Shown here piece after piece: positions 1 through 10,350 of a DNA stretch of 64,000 nucleotides. The stretch comes from Melieria omissa (taxonomy: Eukaryota > Arthropoda > Insecta > Diptera > Ulidiidae), in assembly GCA_963971225.1 (NCBI GenBank), contig OZ020267.1, positions 5,146,001 to 5,210,000 on the forward strand, in the 5' to 3' direction. The stretch's first letter is position 1, and the number at the start of each line of letters is the position of its first letter. A program made the position numbers and the translations under genes. The notes below the pieces were generated by a model. It searched no databases, was not told where the DNA came from, and saw only the letters and a program-made list of their open reading frames with translations.

Positions 1-262
1 TGACATCAACAACTTGATGTGGTCAATGTTTGTCAATGTTTTTGGGTTATACGAAAGCAACGAGCGAGTTGCAATTATCGTCGTCATAAATTCATTTCCA
101 TTATTTACGAACACACGAGTAGTGGCCGGCGGGTTCGCGTATCTTGATGGGCCTGTCACGCTTCTACCAACAAGTGAGATCATCTGCTCACTTGGTTGGG
201 TCTCAAGTGTATCTTTGCCCAATGCAGTTTGAGTGCAAACTTGATTAAAGCACTGATTTAAT
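1..262 (-). CDS. possible partial exon, open to the left edge
   Basis: On the minus strand one frame is open from a TAA at about 262 to position 1, roughly 80 codons, without an initiator ATG. AG dinucleotides that could serve as acceptors lie just inside the open stretch. The translation has ordinary protein-like composition. One segment, RVFVNNGNEF followed by KTLTNIDHIKLL, loosely recalls a doublecortin domain (hydrophobic-x-NG start, later D-x-L-L). That resemblance is weak and is my inference. The plus strand is also open over 72 codons here, so chance is possible. The rest of the gene would lie left of the window. Confidence 0.3.
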
Positions 263-1154
263 TAATTAGTTCTATTAACGTCTATTGACACATTCCAGAG
301 TTTATTACTCTGATTGCCATTTACAAATTTGGAAAGAAAGAAAGCAGCTAAAGTCAAAAATAGAAAGGGTTTTTAATCTTTGATTTTTGATAAATAAAAA
401 TAATAAAAAGAATTAATATTTTAGAGAGAATAGAGAAGAGAATTCTGTTCTGCAGATTTTATGGTATTTTTTCACCCTCCCAAAAAAAATTTTAAAAAGC
501 AATTTCAAAGATTGTCTCTGTCACCGAATATTTGTTTCATATCTACCAAATTGTGTGAATTTTTCATACTTCGATACATGTTGAATAAACTCTGTGAAAA
601 GGCAGCCTTTTCCTTTTTCATACTCCCAAATTTAGTCAAACCGCAGAATAGTGTTACCCCTTAATATCTACTTTTCAAATGCATATAATGATTGATTGCG
701 AATCAAGTCATGTGTTATCTCTGCACCCATCACTTTCGCTCTCTCACAGGCATGTAAAATCGGACACTGAGTTTGAACATCAATTTACGTAATTAACTGA
801 CCCCATTAAAGCGTTAACAACTTTCGATTTGCCTTCGCATCTCTCTCCAGGCTCCACTTTGCTGTAATGCCTCAATGCTTTCAGTATTTCAAATCGGCAA
901 ATAAGTAATCAAATAAGGTCTACCAACCTGTTTTTATTTATTGCTCTTAATAAATATTTTTAATTAATCTGCACTCATCTGGTTCAATAACATTTTTCGG
1001 GGGCATTTAAATTCAAAAAAGACCAACAATGCACTACAATAAAATTTTGTGTTTATTTTCTAATAACACCGGGAAAAAATTATTTTAAACAAAACTGCTA
1101 GTATAAATTTTTAATACTCGTATGAATGTAAGTTTGAATTGCCAAATGACGCTA
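263..1154. other. AT-rich intergenic DNA with aru 3' end
   Basis: I see no convincing gene in this stretch. On the minus strand a canonical AATAAA lies at 1052-1057, about 100 bp past the aru stop codon, and is the likely polyadenylation signal. The remainder is A/T-rich single-copy-looking DNA. Confidence 0.5.
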
Positions 1155-3632
1155 TCAAAATATCTCGTCTGGATCATTGGGATGTTGGTCGACCTTCTGC
1201 CTGGCCTTAGCCAATTTGGCTGACAACTCCGATGAACGCAGCGTTTTATACTGAAATTGCAACGGAAACACTTCGAGTAGTGGACAAGCAATTGAAATGA
1301 GCACACACTCACCTCGCAAATATTCTTTTGTAGCACAATTTGTGATATCAAACGACGACTTTCTTTCTGACCAAAATATCCCTCGATGACATGTGGCGAC
1401 AGTAAAAATAATTCCTCGCCACTTAATTTGTGCAATTTGGCCACAATGACATCGGAAAATCCTTTGCCTCGTAGCCACTCTTCGACTTCTCTAGGTGTCG
1501 AATGCTGATCTATGTAGATCATGGGCGTTTTAAGTATCTCCAGGTCCTTGCGTTGCTCACGCTGATAGAGCTTGTCACGCAGCTCTTCGTTGATTGTGCT
1601 TTGCAGCATTAATGCCTCGTCAGAAGTCTCGCGATCGTTGCGCGCTCGCATGGCTATTTAAGGAAAGCAAATGATTAGACAAAAGTTGGTTATAGTGAAG
1701 GAAGATCGTTACCAACCTACGACAGATCCGGCAATGGCCAAATTCCTTTGGATCGTGCCACTGGGTGTGGTGGGTTGACTGTCCGGCGGTGGAGGTGGGG
1801 GAGCTGGCACGTTGGGCATACTATAGGAACGGGGCATCGTTTTGGAATCGCGTCGTGGTTGGGAATCGCGCTCGGCCACCGCCACATAGGGCGTAAGCGT
1901 GTTGCGGTACATGTTGTGAGTGTTGCTTGGCGCCGCGTTGTACTCTGCAGAATGTATAGCAAACTCTTTGTTAGTCATGATGAGTTATTCATGTGGATCT
2001 GCGATGATTTACCCTGTTCTGGCACGGATGAGTTTAGTGAGTCTGTGTCTCTGCCCGAATAGGCTGAGGGCTGTTCGAAATTATTGGGCATCAGAACAGT
2101 GTGTGGCACATAGCCGATATTTCCAGCGGAATTTCGCGATTTCCACCAGTTGCGCGAATCGTCAATAATCTAAATTAGACACAGGTACATATGTGTATTA
2201 GAAGCACTCGGATTGCATTCTTCAGTATTCGGCGCATTGCGCCACCAGCTCAAACACTCACCTCAAGGTACTCCCCCTTTGTTACATTCAACTCTTTATC
2301 ATTGCTTGCGGTCTTGGTGTACAGCACCTCCGCTATCTTCACGTTCCTCGACTGCAGCCGTGATAGCCATGTTGCGTTGCTAGCTGGCAATCTTGGCGAT
2401 TGGATGCTCTGCTTTCGTACTGGAAGTGGTATGTACGGCACTTCTTCGTCCACCACCCAGTCCGGAGACCAGTCGTCATAGAAAATCGGGTGATACGATC
2501 CACTATGGTCCTTGAAATGCTCCTTCGCCAACGTCCAGTTTTGACCGAGCGACTTCCAAAAGTCCATGTCCTTTGAGCTCAGACTGGATGTTACGAACAC
2601 CACGGTTTCGCGCTTCAGCAACGGATTCACCACGTTCTCCGCAATATTGGCGCCGTAGTGCACATCGTTGCACACATTCACAATCGTTTGAAGCGAAATG
2701 AATATGTTTTGTATGGGCTCTTCGGCATTAGCGAAACGGTTTCGCACCTTGACAATGTAGTTCAGTGCCAGCTTATGCTTGGCCAATATGTCCTGAAACT
2801 CCGACTCAATTGGCGGACGGGATCGCAGCACCAGCAAGCCTTCGCCATGTGGATTGTGTTCGCTTTGACGCAATTCCAACTCACGCAGAGCTTCCGATGC
2901 GTATTGCAGACGCGCCATAAAGCGCTCGATGTCCTCGAAGCAGTGATTCAGCACCTGTACATCCTTCTCGGTCTGTTCGCGATCATGGGCATTCCTCTCG
3001 GCCGCCACCTCAGCCGCAGCAACAGCGATTCCGTACTGATCGCGCGCGTTTTGTTGGGGTTTGGGCACTTTGATAGGAGACTTGTTACGATCGATGGTTA
3101 CGGTGTGGCCACTGCTCAGCTGCTTCAGATCCTCAACCATGTCCACCGCTGAGACATCGGTAACCTGCAGTTTATGGGCCGTTAGTTAAGGATTACCTAC
3201 CACACATTAGTCACCTACCTGGAATATGTGCATCTCGGTGTTGCCCAGCGAAACACCAGGAACGGTGAAAATCAACATATTGTTATACATCTCTTGCGGA
3301 TCATCGCTGATGAATGCGGTGGGTTCGGTTATCAGCGAGCCGGGAAAATTCTCAATCTCCTTCAATTCGCTGTCCAGCATAACAAGCCACTGGCCACTGA
3401 AGCACATGTACATCTTCTGTGCCCAAATACCGCCCGTCTTGTCCAACTCAATAAGCACTTTCAGTTTTTCCTTCGGATTACGGACCTCAGACTCGTGCTT
3501 CACTTTGAAAGTGGCCAGATGCTCCAGAGCGTATGTGGGCTTGACTTCATCGTGTAGTGCGCCCCCGTTGGGCATACTTCTGTGCCGATCTGCATCCGCA
3601 GGAAGGCCACTCTCGTAACCATTTTGAACCAT
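1155..3632 (-). CDS. aru: Eps8-family adaptor (arouser)
   Basis: Epidermal growth factor receptor pathway substrate 8 homolog, a cytoplasmic adaptor that links receptor and PI3K signalling to actin; Drosophila arouser is known from ethanol-response work. Exons, minus strand: 3219-3632, 2262-3164, 2013-2169, 1717-1944, 1313-1653, 1155-1250; they sum to 712 codons plus TGA. Residues ~30-160 form a PTB domain spanning the first intron (HIFQ joined to VTDVSAVDMVEDL). A conserved helical middle follows. The SH3 domain (~415-470) is split by an intron inside its ALYxxxxxxxLSF-like core, with the WW of NWWKS after the junction. A proline run (PPPPPP) lies near 545 and an Eps8-type SAM-like C-terminus at ~610-675. 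The first ATG sits three bases after a possible acceptor (TTTAG), so a further upstream exon cannot be excluded. Confidence 0.93.
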
Positions 3633-4089
3633 GACCTAAATAGTATAGTAGAAAACTATATTAGGGCCAATGACTGGGAGTTGAGAAGCCGTTTAGCTAC
3701 GAATATAAAACACTACATATTCGCTGAAATTAATTCAATTGCTGGTAATTTATTTTCCACTTTAAAAGTCTCTACGAGCTGTAACAGATTATTTAGTTCA
3801 AATTAAAATTTCCCATTAAGGAATTTTTCCATGGGTGTACATCTGGTTTATAACGCCTTATAAACGACAGATCCGGCAATTAACGCCTTGATAGCGCTTT
3901 CATTTTGTGATGCGTTCGATAAAATTGGTCGCATTTGCTTCGTAATTTTCTTGAAATGAGTCATTTCGTCGATTTGAATTTGTATGGGGAAATGCGTTAT
4001 TTGGCTTCGCATTTGAGAATTTTTGCCCAAATCACGCATTTGGGCTCAATGTAAACGTAGTATTAGATATCAATTATTTTATTTATAAA
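3633..4089. other. aru upstream region
   Basis: AT-rich DNA upstream of aru that should contain its 5' UTR or first intron. I see no convincing exon. Around 3890-4040 GCATTT/AAATGC-like motifs recur, giving a low-complexity look. A 63-codon minus frame here is not protein-like. Confidence 0.4.
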
Positions 4090-4653
4090 GGGTGATCCAA
4101 CTAGAGGTACTTTTTTCAATAACCTTTTTTTGACAGATCACGCGTGAGTCGTGTCAAGCTGTCATATTATTTTTGTTCAGTATTGTTTGGCATTTCATCA
4201 TGGAAAGACTAACGCCTGAAAAACGTTTACAAATCGTTCATCGGTCCATATTTCTTCAAAAATGATGCCGGTGAGAACAGCTAATTTCACGTAATGGGCC
4301 GGTCGATTGGCCACCAAGATCGTGTGATATCACACCGTTAGACTTTTTTCTGTGGGGATAAGTAAAGTCTTAAGTCTATACGGATAAACCCGCTTCGATT
4401 CAGGCCTTGGAGCAAAACATCACGCGTGTCATTCGCCAGTTACCAGTCGAAATGCTCGAACGAGTCATCGAAAATTGGACTCAACGGATGGACCATCTGA
4501 GACGTAGCCGCGGCCAACATTTGAAAGAGATAATCTTCAAAAAATAAATGCCAAAGAATGTTCTTTCGAATGATAATAAACATTCCCCGTTAAATTTTAA
4601 TTTTCTGTGTTTTTTTCTTTAAAAAAGTAGGGAACCTCGAAATGGATCACGCT
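4090..4653 (+). mobile_element. internally deleted mariner-type element
   Basis: Imperfect terminal inverted repeats GGGTGATCC (4090) and its complement near 4644-4652 bound about 560 bp. Inside, a transposase start (ATG at 4200, MERLTPEKRLQIV) is joined directly to a C-terminal portion. That portion includes IGPYFF, then PPRSCDITPLDFFLWG, and ends before the TAA at 4545. The middle, with the first two catalytic aspartates, is deleted. Stops interrupt the remainder. The CD-x-TPLD motif is the same type as in the DD41D element at the right end of this window, so it probably belongs to that broad clade. It is non-autonomous. Confidence 0.75.
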
Positions 4654-4727
4654 TTAGTTTAAAAAATACCAATAAATTGAACTTTTAGCATGAAAATTAA
4701 GTCTGTTTTATTGTCGTATTTTAAATA

Positions 4728-5712
4728 TTGGGTTGGGGAAAACGCGTTTTTTATTAAAAATTCACATAATTTTTTTTTTTATTAAAAATATATTTTATTA
4801 CTCCAAATATTGTCCATTCTTTTCGATAACCTTCTGCCATTTTTTGGCCAGAACCATTATTCCCTTGCTGTAAAATTCCGGGGGTTTATCCTTGAAAAAC
4901 TGGTTCAAGTGCCTTCCGCAGTCCTCTTTGGAGACCAATTTTTTTCCAGCAAGAACGTGTTGAAGAGATCTGAACAAATGGTAATCTGAGGGTGCAATGT
5001 CAGGACTTTACGGTGAATGCATTAAAACTTCCCAGCCAAAATCCTTTAATTTTCGGTGGGTCAACAAAGATGTGTGTGGTCTAGCGTTGTCGTGATGAAA
5101 CACAACACCTTTCCTATTGACCAATTCTGGCCTCTTTTTTCCAATTTCTTTCTTCAACCGCATTTATTGCTCTCAGTAGAGGTTGAAATCAATCGTTTCG
5201 CTAGGCGGTAGTAGCTCGTAATGGATTATACCCTTGTAGTCCCACAAAACGCACAGCATCACCTTCCTTGTCGACAATCCTGCTTTTGAGACCGTTTTTG
5301 GAGCTTCATCCTTTTTGCACCAAGACCGTTTTCGAACAACATTATCGTATGTGATCCACTTTTCATCACCTGTTACCACACGTTTCAAAAATGGCTCGAT
5401 TTCGTTCCGTTTCAAGAGTGAATCGCAAATGGAAACTCGGTCCATTATATTTTTTCACTTAATACATGGGGCACCCAAACATCGATTTGATTTGCAAGTG
5501 GTTTAAAACGGTTTTGTGGTCGATCTTTTTTCCGAAATTCCACTCATCTTTGCTTTACAACTTTTAACTCGGCGCACAAATCTCAATAAAATTTATTATT
5601 CGCCTGATTTGTTTCTTATCAAGCAAAGAAAAAAGTTACTAGATGTAGCTAACCGTTGCAAAGTTTAAAGTCAAGTGAACGGAAAACACTCAATACTTTT
5701 TCCCCAACCCAA
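4728..5712 (-). mobile_element. mariner remnant, 985 bp, TA-flanked
   Basis: Terminal inverted repeats TTGGGTTGGGGAAA (left) and its complement at the right end, each flanked by TA (4726-4727 and 5713-5714), delimit a Tc1/mariner element. The minus strand carries transposase sequence in several frames: VVTGDEKWITYDNV (first catalytic D) and LLPPSETIDF at 5173-5445. Leftward come HHDNARPHTS (second D) and SPDIAPSDYHLF (third D, DD34D spacing type), ending near 4800. The N-terminal third is largely missing, and frameshifts and stops break the rest, so it is inactive. Motifs are those of mellifera/irritans-type mariners; the exact subfamily needs a tree. Confidence 0.85.
5173..5445 (-). pseudogene. 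mariner transposase fragment
   Basis: The longest intact piece of the mariner open frame inside the 4728-5712 element, covering the first catalytic aspartate block (TGDEKWITYD) and the following RKRSW...LCVLWD region. The frame ends early, and sequence homologous to the rest of the transposase continues downstream in shifted frames. Read it as a decayed part of the element and not as a host gene. Confidence 0.85.
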
Positions 5713-5714
5713 TA

Positions 5715-7020
5715 TTTTATATTCACTATTAATTTAGGTATTCCTTAGCGGTTATTTAAAATTTAAATCCTTTTTTTTTAATTCAATGCTACATTCTGAG
5801 CCAATGTCCAGCATTTTTAGTTCATTGAAAGTTTACTGATTGAAATGTGTCCGTTCACGAACCGTCATTATTATTAAAATTCTCTTGTCACAAAGCACAT
5901 GACGATCTTATCGGGAAACTTTCATTACACTTCAAATCACAAATTAATCACAAAAGCGTTTTGAAAACAATCAATTTTAATTGGCGTCATACCCAAGTAT
6001 GCCTCTTCATTTTCTCAACCTTATCCTTCGGATCTGTTGTAGTATCACAACAAACTTCAAAGACTCTACCGGCGCCAACTATTCGCAATTTTAATATTCT
6101 CTATTTTTTACAATGCTTGACCGGCTGGACTTCAGCCAGCACTATGGCAGCGCTTCAATTCCAATTCCATGCCAAGTCATAAACTCGAATATTGAACGAT
6201 TTCACTGATATGCGTATTTTTCTCTTGGAGGCTTTTTCTATTCCATCTTGATTAGATAAAAGTTATGGTGATTCTTGGCGGTGAAAAAATGTATTATTTT
6301 CGTGGCATTGTAGTTAGTATTGTGGCGATTTATAGCTTATCATAAAAATTCATGTGGCATTCTTTTGTTGTGAAGTAATTTTATTAAAAGCGCTTGTTAC
6401 GTAAAAATATTCACTGTGTCGCTTGTGTGCACGAATCCCAACCTTGAACTACAAATATTTACTGAACTTATCCTTATTGCTTGGCTTACATATGTGCCAG
6501 CTGTGTTTATTGTATTCACACACTGTTTTTTCTAACGACCACTTTACCTAAGTACGAGGACAATTCTCAGCGAACGTACAACAGAATCGCAACGCAGTTT
6601 ACTCCGATCTCGCAAGTGTTAAGCTCCTCTAGTAACGTAAAAGCAAATTGAACTGTTGGCACTATTGAGAAATTATTAATTCATTGCTCCAAAATAGCAG
6701 CAGGTGAATTCTTATCGAATGGCGAAAACGAAAGCGGCCAGGAACATTATCGCGCGCCCGTCACTAACGATTACTCGTGCACCAACGACAGCGCCAATAC
6801 ATTTGCAGCCGCCTATCTTATCAATGAGCTGCCGAAGATATTGCATTACACAAAAGCCCACAACACATTTCGGCATTCCCAATTGCGATACGAATAGTAA
6901 ACGCTCTTAGGTTCTATTGTCATCCATCCAAACAACCAAACAATGCACTGCACTTAACCCTGAAGTGCGTGCAAAACTGCTAACTCTGTACGTACAACAT
7001 AAAAGTGCAATGCTGCCAGT
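5715..7020. other. intergenic with one open, protein-like block
   Basis: No assignable gene. Between about 6650 and 6900 on the plus strand a frame without ATG stays open from a TGA to a TAG. It has a natural-looking composition (for example SANTFAAAYLINELPKILH), overlapping in another frame with an ATG-started 68-codon ORF. It could be an isolated exon of an unrecognised gene or chance. The rest is AT-rich. Confidence 0.3.
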
Positions 7021-7167
7021 GGCGGATTCAGGGGGGTCACATTTAGGGGTTGAGCCCCCGAAATATTGGCATCGAGTTTAAAACTACAAACAAATTAAAT
7101 TTTATAAATATAAAAAAATTACTTTTTGAAACCCGCCCCCCCCCCGAAATATTTTTCTGAATCCGCC
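7021..7167. mobile_element. MITE, GGCGGATTCAG family, copy 1
   Basis: Perfect 11-bp terminal inverted repeats GGCGGATTCAG at 7021-7031 and CTGAATCCGCC at 7157-7167 enclose about 125 bp. Shared interior blocks include CGAAATATT, ATCGAGTTTAAAACT and ATTACTTTTTG. A second copy lies in the opposite orientation at 42753-42917. There is no coding capacity. The superfamily is not evident from the ends. Confidence 0.8.
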
Positions 7168-8202
7168 CCTGCATGCTGCAATGCCATCCGACGTGATTCT
7201 AAACGATTCGGCTGCGATTCAGAAGCACGATTGGCTATTGACGAGTGTGTCCACATGAAACGCGTTTGGCGCGAGAGCGTCGGACACTTGTGGAATGCCA
7301 GCGGAAAATGCGATACGCCCACTTTGGCTTCGAGCGCCTAAAACTCTCAACTCAACTAGGCAATTCAGGTGAAGCTTGTATAAGCATAAAATTTGTTCAC
7401 ACAGCGCGATTTCGTAAGTTTTGCATGTTTGATGGCAATTCAACCTTTGGCGAATTTGCATATTTTTTAATTTGTGCACCTAACGAGACGAGTGCATGCG
7501 GCGGTGTCTGCTGTGGTAGATACTTTTCATGCAGCCAGTCAAAGCGTGCGCTTTGCTCATTTTCATACATACCAACTCTATTCACATAACTTGCACAATT
7601 TTTCTAAAAGTGAAACGAAACCACGCTTAGGCATCAACTCAATAAATTCAATGTCTGAGTAACCCAGTTGCCCAGTTATTGTTTCGTTTATCATGAAAGA
7701 TGTGTATCCCACTGGCGCTTAGGCCTGCACGTGCCAATGTTTAGGAAGCACCACTCGAAGCCTCGCCAAGTTAATTAGTTCGGTAATTAGTGACGGCCAT
7801 GCAGTGCATGCAAAATTTACTAATGACTGGGCAGCAATCTGTAACGAAAGACATTCAAAAACATTCGCACGTCTAGCCCGTTGTCAGTCAGCACACTCAC
7901 AGACACATTTGTATATCGAGTATGAATTTACCAGTTTATATGCAAAACTAGACGTGAGTCAATTAGTTCAAACAACAATTCAACAGTGCAGAAGAAGAAG
8001 AAGAAAAAGCCCATAAAAAAGTACCTAACATGTCATATTCAATCAGAACACGTGCAATTTGTATTGCAGTCTGCCATGAGATGATTCATCCCACACCTTT
8101 TTATCTATATGCACTTTAAGATATCGCAACACTTTTTAATTCAGTCTAAACGAAAATATATGTATGTATCCTTATACCACTTGCAAATGTTCGTCGCAAA
8201 TT
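7168..8202. other. intergenic, no assignable gene
   Basis: Several overlapping ORFs of 60-115 codons occur on both strands (7119-7662). None has recognisable motifs, and they overlap each other, as expected from a locally more GC-rich stretch lacking stops. I assign no gene here. Confidence 0.4.
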
Positions 8203-9426
8203 ACACTACTCGACACGAAAAATGCTCCTAAAAATAAAAGTATTTGTTAGATTAATCTTTAGCTGCTGAACACGAAACTGAAAATAACAAAATTTTCTCA
8301 AGAAGCGTTTTCGAAAAATCTTCGAAAAACACGTTTCTCCCTTCTTATTTCAGTTTTGAGCACATATCTCGTAAACCAACCATACGACTAACACAAGTGG
8401 CTCGTCGCAAAAGTTCAAAATAGAAAATTTAGTAAAAAGGAGACAATTTTTCTCTCTCATTTGGTACCCATATCTTCATCATTGCACAACCGCAAATATT
8501 AAAAACAAATATTTTAAACGTATATGTTCTTAAAATTTTTAAGTCCTTTAAAAAGGACTTTGAGTCAGAAAATGAAAAACTGACTAAGCCAAGATACTAT
8601 AAATTATTCTAGTTTCATGTCTATATAAACATTTGGATGGGTCTCGAAAAAATAAAAAAATTTTTTCGCACAGTGTAATAAATGTAAAATTGGTGTTTTC
8701 ACTCAGTGCATCATAACTTTGTCATTTTTATTTCAATTCAATTGATGTTAGGCTTAATATTTGCTCAAATAATATATCTTTAATCTTATGTTTTATAACC
8801 GGAAAATTTATGGTTTTTGAAATTGGTCGAAAAGTTCACTTTTTTACAAATTTCATTGTCAGTAACTTCCCCAAATCTCATCTGATTCAAGACAATATAT
8901 ATATGTATATATATATCGTTGAAAAGTTTAGTTAATTACCTTCTGAACGACGGGTTACTTTATTTCACTTGTGTTAGTCGGATGGTGGGTTTACGATATA
9001 TGAACTCATAACTGAAATAAGAGGGGAAAAACGTGTTTTTCGAAGATTTCGCTCCTTCGCTGCAAGAACGTCATAACTCTCAAACATTTTTCTCAGTTTA
9101 TGGCAGCCCTGTGTGTATCTGCATATGATCTTTTATTTGTCAAAACCTCTTTGTAAAATATTAAATACTTTGCTCACAAGACGACATGAAACATTTTTTG
9201 ATACCTTGAACTGCCTGTAATGGTAAATTTTAAAATTGAATTTTCTCGGAATGATGTAGTTTTGAGTTATAACGTTCTTGCAGCGAAGGAGCGATTTTTT
9301 GAAAACGCTTCTTAAGTAAATTTTTTGATTTTCAGTCTCGTGTTCAGCAGCCGAAGACTATGTTAGTCTTAAAAATACTTTTGTTTTTAGGAGCACGCGA
9401 TGAACCCATTCTTTGTTGAGTAGTGT
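8203..9426. mobile_element. long-terminal-inverted-repeat element, interrupted
   Basis: The left arm, ACACTACTCGACACG onward (8203-8400), is repeated inverted at the right end, from CACTTGTGTTAGTCG (about 8969) to GAGTAGTGT (9426). The arms are about 200 bp and roughly 85% alike by eye. Shared blocks include GTGTTCAGCAGC, AGGAGCA and AACACGTTT. The right arm is split by a separate inverted-repeat insertion at 9050-9293. The interior (8400-8968) has no coding frame, so this is a non-autonomous element (foldback or MITE type). I could not define a target duplication. Confidence 0.75.
9050..9293. mobile_element. 244-bp MITE nested in the larger element
   Basis: Near-perfect terminal inverted repeats of about 30 bp begin CGCTCCTTCGCTGCAAGAAC at 9050 and end with the complement at 9293. 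The flanks ATTT at 9046-9049 and 9294-9297 could be a 4-bp target duplication. Removing the insert restores continuity with the opposite arm of the host element, which proves it inserted later. It has no coding capacity. Confidence 0.8.
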
Positions 9427-10350
9427 TATCGGAATACTTGCCTCAACTCTTTCGCAGAAAAAGTTCCTCAAACTGAACACTTTTTCTTTTAAGTATAAAA
9501 ACTACCATTCAGTTAAAGCTGATTTCATTTTTACTTTTTTTATTTGTGTGGCATGAATTCATTCAATTTCGTGATTTCTTACAAACTAAACGATTTCTTG
9601 TTAATCAGTTCAAATCAAATTTGAGTATTACAATTACAAAGTATTCGAAAAAATCACTATTAAGTATTATAAAAGTAAATATTTATATTTTCTGTTATTT
9701 AGACCGTAATTTCTCATTCTTATAGAAAGTTTACATTACGCTCGTTTTTCAATAACTTCTTAGTTAACATTTTCTTATTCTTGTCAAAGATGTATTTATA
9801 TAGCTTATCAACTCATAAGTAAAGTAAAAATTCATTCAAATAATTTTTTTTTTATTTTCAGATCTCTTGCGCGGATAAACACAGTTTCGGGCCTCAAAAC
9901 CAAAAATTTTAAGTGTACATTTTACATGGTAATAATTGGTTTCTGAAAAATAAAAAGAGAAAAAGTATTAATTGGATTTTCTGACCGCACTACAAGTTAA
10001 TATAAATGGCGCCGACATTGATTGATGTGTTAAACTTCGGTTAAAACTGCTGGCATCATGCTGTTCATATATTTGCTCGGATTCATGTGTAAACAATAAT
10101 GCAATATTGACATAAACGTACTGCCAATTTTCGTTTCTTTGGCTCAATAGCCAAAGAAGAATGTTTGCACAGAAGAGCTCATAGTCAGACATCAGTTTGC
10201 CGACGACCTTTATCAGCCATACAGACAATCAGACGTAGATAACGCGAATTATATTTTTTTACAAAACAAAAACACGTCATAATTTGCTACCTATAAATAC
10301 TCCATACTCCGAGTATAAATTGACGAAGAACGCAATTCGAAAATATTCAC
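9427..10350. other. intergenic, 3' flank of the peroxidase gene
   Basis: AT-rich. An 86-codon minus frame at 9968-10228 has no recognisable motif. No repeat or RNA gene seen. Confidence 0.4.

Noticed and set aside
1718..3882. Shared 17-mer (ATTGCCGGATCTGTCGT on the minus strand) between aru exon 4 and position ~3864-3880
   Set aside because: A single 17-bp match without flanking similarity is not improbable among all pairs in 64 kb; no evidence of exon duplication.
7119..7662. Cluster of overlapping ORFs of 60-115 codons on both strands
   Set aside because: They overlap each other in several frames, have no motifs, and lie in a locally GC-richer stretch with few stops.
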